NCBI GenBank assembly: GCA_002714055.1
Contig: PAWH01000005.1
Span: 7,975 to 43,014 of the forward strand
Length of the DNA stretch: 35,040 nt
Direction: 5' to 3'
DNA from: Candidatus Pelagibacterales bacterium
GTDB lineage: Bacteria > Pseudomonadota > Alphaproteobacteria > TMED109
Positions within the stretch are counted from its first letter, which is position 1, and every line of letters starts with the position of its first letter. A program made the position numbers and the translations under genes. Shown one piece after another: positions 33,172 to 35,040 of the stretch. The notes under the pieces are model-generated. The model saw only the letters and a list, made by a program, of their open reading frames with translations. It was not told the origin of the DNA and searched no databases.

Positions 33172-33910
33172 TTTTTTTTTTAAATAATAAATTAGAAGTA
33201 TTTTTAATTCTATTTTCTTTTTTAAAGTTTCCCATGGGTAAAGTTTTTTGTGAATAATGGCAGGGATCTTTGAATGGAACCATAGATATTAATTCATAAT
33301 TATTAATTTTTAAGCAATTTATCAAATCATTTTTATTTAAAAACCTATAAGGAACTATATTCTTTTTATTAATTATTTGATTTGATATAAAAGACTTATT
33401 TTTTGTAAGAGGTGTATCTGAAAAAATAATATATTTTGGATTATAAGAACAAATTTGTTTAATTAAATCTTCCCACATCTCAACATATTGAATTGAACTA
33501 CCTAAATGAATAATTCCAAAAATTTTTCCTTTAATATATTTTAAATTTTCAAAATATTTAACATTATTTACATGCTTATATATATTATTAGCTAATTTAC
33601 AAATTATTTTATTTTCAATGACAGTTAAATTAAATTTAAACTTTTTTTCAGTAAATCTTCTTAATTTTATATATAATTCTCCAAGTCCTCCTCCAAAATC
33701 AAGAATTTCGAGTTTTTTTTTTATTTTTAATTCAGATAAAATAATTGGATAAATAAAATAATCATAAAATATAAAATTTTTTTCAATAAGTTTTTTATTT
33801 TTTCTTAATTTTTCTATCCATAAATTACTTTCAAAAAAATTATTATTTTTTATAGGAAATTTATTTAGAGTACCTTTCCATAAAATGTTTTTTTTATTTT
33901 TTTTTTGCAT
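33161..33910 (-). CDS. Putative methyltransferase, TIGR04325-like
   Basis: A 249-residue class I methyltransferase fold with ILDFGGGLGELYIKLRRF as motif I (the DFGG-x-LG form). It is followed by NLTVIENKIICKLANNI, GIIHLGSSIQYVEMWEDLI, KYIIFSDTPLTK, and C-terminal IVPYRFLNKND and YELISMVPF. This order (LDFGG-LG, the SSxQY segment, the D-TP segment and a Y-R/C-F segment) matches the uncharacterised glycan-cluster family TIGR04325, as far as I recognise it. Role: probably sugar methylation, unproven for the family. Its ATG overlaps the aminotransferase stop as TAATG. Confidence 0.78.
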   Translation of the reverse strand: MQKKNKKNILWKGTLNKFPIKNNNFFESNLWIEKLRKNKKLIEKNFIFYDYFIYPIILSELKIKKKLEILDFGGGLGELYIKLRRFTEKKFKFNLTVIENKIICKLANNIYKHVNNVKYFENLKYIKGKIFGIIHLGSSIQYVEMWEDLIKQICSYNPKYIIFSDTPLTKNKSFISNQIINKKNIVPYRFLNKNDLINCLKINNYELISMVPFKDPCHYSQKTLPMGNFKKENRIKNTSNLLFKKKSDI

Positions 33911-35040
33911 TAAATTTTATATTTTCTCAAAATTCTCGATAGTTCTTTACAAACATTACTTATATGTGTCTTGGTTAAATCTAGAGCGTTGGGTAACCCT
34001 ATGCCTCTTTTGTTTAATAAATATGAAATTTTATTTTTTTCTTTTAAATTTTTTTGTTTAAAAACTGGCATGGAACTTAATGGATAAAAAAAAGGTCTAG
34101 TAGGTATGTTTTTTTTTTCTAATTCTTTAGCTAATTTTTTTGAATTAATTTTGTATGAATTTCCAAGTACGATGTGAGTATGCCAAAAACTATTATAAAT
34201 TTCTTTAGTATCAATATTAAATTGAATATCAGTAAAATTTTCTAAATTCTTTTTATATTGATAAAAAATCCATCTTTTTTTATCAACTAATTTGTTTAGT
34301 CTTTTAAATTGCGCGTAACCTAGAGCTGCTTGTATATTAAAAGGCATGTATTTATAACCTAGTTCATCAAAAAAATATGATCCTGGCTTTCTTCCATGAT
34401 CTCTTAGAAACTTGCATCTTTCATAAATTTTTTTATTATCAGTAGTTAACATCCCTCCTTCCCCAGTAGTCAAAGTTTTTGTTCTATGGAAACTAAAAAC
34501 AGAAGCTAATCCAAATTTTCCTGATTTAATATCTTTATATTTTGACCCCAAAGACTCAGCTGCATCTTCAATAAGAGGAATTTTTTTTTCTTTAAGAATT
34601 TTCCTAATTTCAAACATTTTTGGCATATTCCCATATACTCCAACAACAATTACTGCTTTCGTTTTTTTTGTAATATTTTTTTTTAATTCCTTTGGGCACA
34701 TGCACCAGCTATTTTTTTCAACATCACAAAATATTGGTTTGGCTCCTACATACGCAATTGGCGAAGCTGTTGCAATCCAGGTTGTTTCAGGAACTATAAC
34801 TTCATCTCCTTTTTTTATTCCTAAAGACAAAAGCAATAAATGTATAGCGCTAGTACAATTAGTTGTCATTAAAGAAAAATTTCTTTTATGAAACTTTGCA
34901 AAATTTTTCTCAAACTTTTCAACATAATAATATTTTTTTTTTCCATACCAACCATTTGAAAGTGCATCTAAAATATATTTTTTTTCAAGATTAGAAATTA
35001 ATGGTCCAGATACCTCAGTTGGAAACTTATTATTTTTCAT
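33910..35040 (-). CDS. DegT/DnrJ/EryC1/StrS (PLP) sugar aminotransferase
   Basis: A 376-residue fold-type I aminotransferase. Features: SGPLISNLEKKYILDAL near the N terminus, TTNCTSAIHLLLLSLGI, VPETTWIATASPI, PLIEDAAESLGSKY (Asp159 interacts with the PLP ring nitrogen), and the Schiff-base lysine in SFHRTKTLTTGEGGM (Lys188). The C-terminal FWHTHIVLG and IPTRPFFYPLSSMP match the family. It transfers an amino group from glutamate to a keto-sugar nucleotide. The most attractive substrate here is the 3-keto sugar made by the FdtA-like domain of the fusion at 29504. A 4-keto substrate is equally possible. The ATG coincides with the last base of the window, so a longer N terminus cannot be excluded. 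Confidence 0.9.
   Translation of the reverse strand: MKNNKFPTEVSGPLISNLEKKYILDALSNGWYGKKKYYYVEKFEKNFAKFHKRNFSLMTTNCTSAIHLLLLSLGIKKGDEVIVPETTWIATASPIAYVGAKPIFCDVEKNSWCMCPKELKKNITKKTKAVIVVGVYGNMPKMFEIRKILKEKKIPLIEDAAESLGSKYKDIKSGKFGLASVFSFHRTKTLTTGEGGMLTTDNKKIYERCKFLRDHGRKPGSYFFDELGYKYMPFNIQAALGYAQFKRLNKLVDKKRWIFYQYKKNLENFTDIQFNIDTKEIYNSFWHTHIVLGNSYKINSKKLAKELEKKNIPTRPFFYPLSSMPVFKQKNLKEKNKISYLLNKRGIGLPNALDLTKTHISNVCKELSRILRKYKI

Overview
The window is very AT-rich (G+C about a quarter or less by eye) and almost gap-free. It uses TAA, TGA and TAG as stops. It encodes only surface-glycan functions, including CMP-KDO synthesis, which implies a Gram-negative envelope. Base composition, tiny spacers and gene content suggest the variable surface-polysaccharide region of a streamlined marine alphaproteobacterium of the SAR11/Pelagibacterales type. 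That taxonomic guess is inference. I see no tRNA, rRNA, CRISPR array, transposase or phage gene.

Layout. On the + strand (1-2827) is the end of an acyl-transfer module: a hot-dog/SDR fusion (5' end outside the window), an acyl carrier protein and an MBOAT membrane O-acyltransferase. It meets, head to head, a run of genes on the - strand that fills everything from 35040 down to 2866. In transcription order (right to left) these are: DegT-type aminotransferase; TIGR04325-like methyltransferase; CmcI-like methyltransferase (split); GT2; extended SDR; RmlC-FdtA fusion; NeuA, NeuB and NeuC; two GT-B transferases; radical SAM enzyme; Gfo/Idh/MocA oxidoreductase; periplasmic sorbosone-dehydrogenase-like protein; a second NeuB with SAF and cupin domains (split); Zn-finger methyltransferase; PhyH-like dioxygenase; a second NeuA-like enzyme; AsnB; an AsnB-like protein without the N-terminal Cys (split); GT4; RmlB; RmlA; another AsnB; FkbM methyltransferase; GNAT acetyltransferase (frameshifted); polysaccharide deacetylase; GT4; KdsB. 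Most neighbours overlap (ATGA or TAATG) or lie within a few bases, so this looks like one operon of about 32 kb.

How the genes fit together (inference). RmlA, RmlB, the RmlC-FdtA fusion and the aminotransferase could make a dTDP-3-amino-3,6-dideoxyhexose, which the GNAT could acylate. NeuC, NeuB and NeuA make a CMP-sialic-acid-type sugar. The second NeuB-SAF-cupin and the second NeuA-like enzyme suggest another nonulosonic or ulosonic acid, with the dioxygenase, methyltransferases, radical SAM enzyme, oxidoreductase and three asparagine-synthase homologues as tailoring (amidation, methylation, hydroxylation). The + strand module would add a custom acyl group.

The most striking sequence-level observation is that six minus-strand genes are broken or truncated exactly at A homopolymers of 8-14 bases. 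One inserted or deleted A restores a normal full-length family member in each case. Homopolymer sequencing error is the simplest explanation; transcriptional slippage or phase variation are the interesting alternatives.
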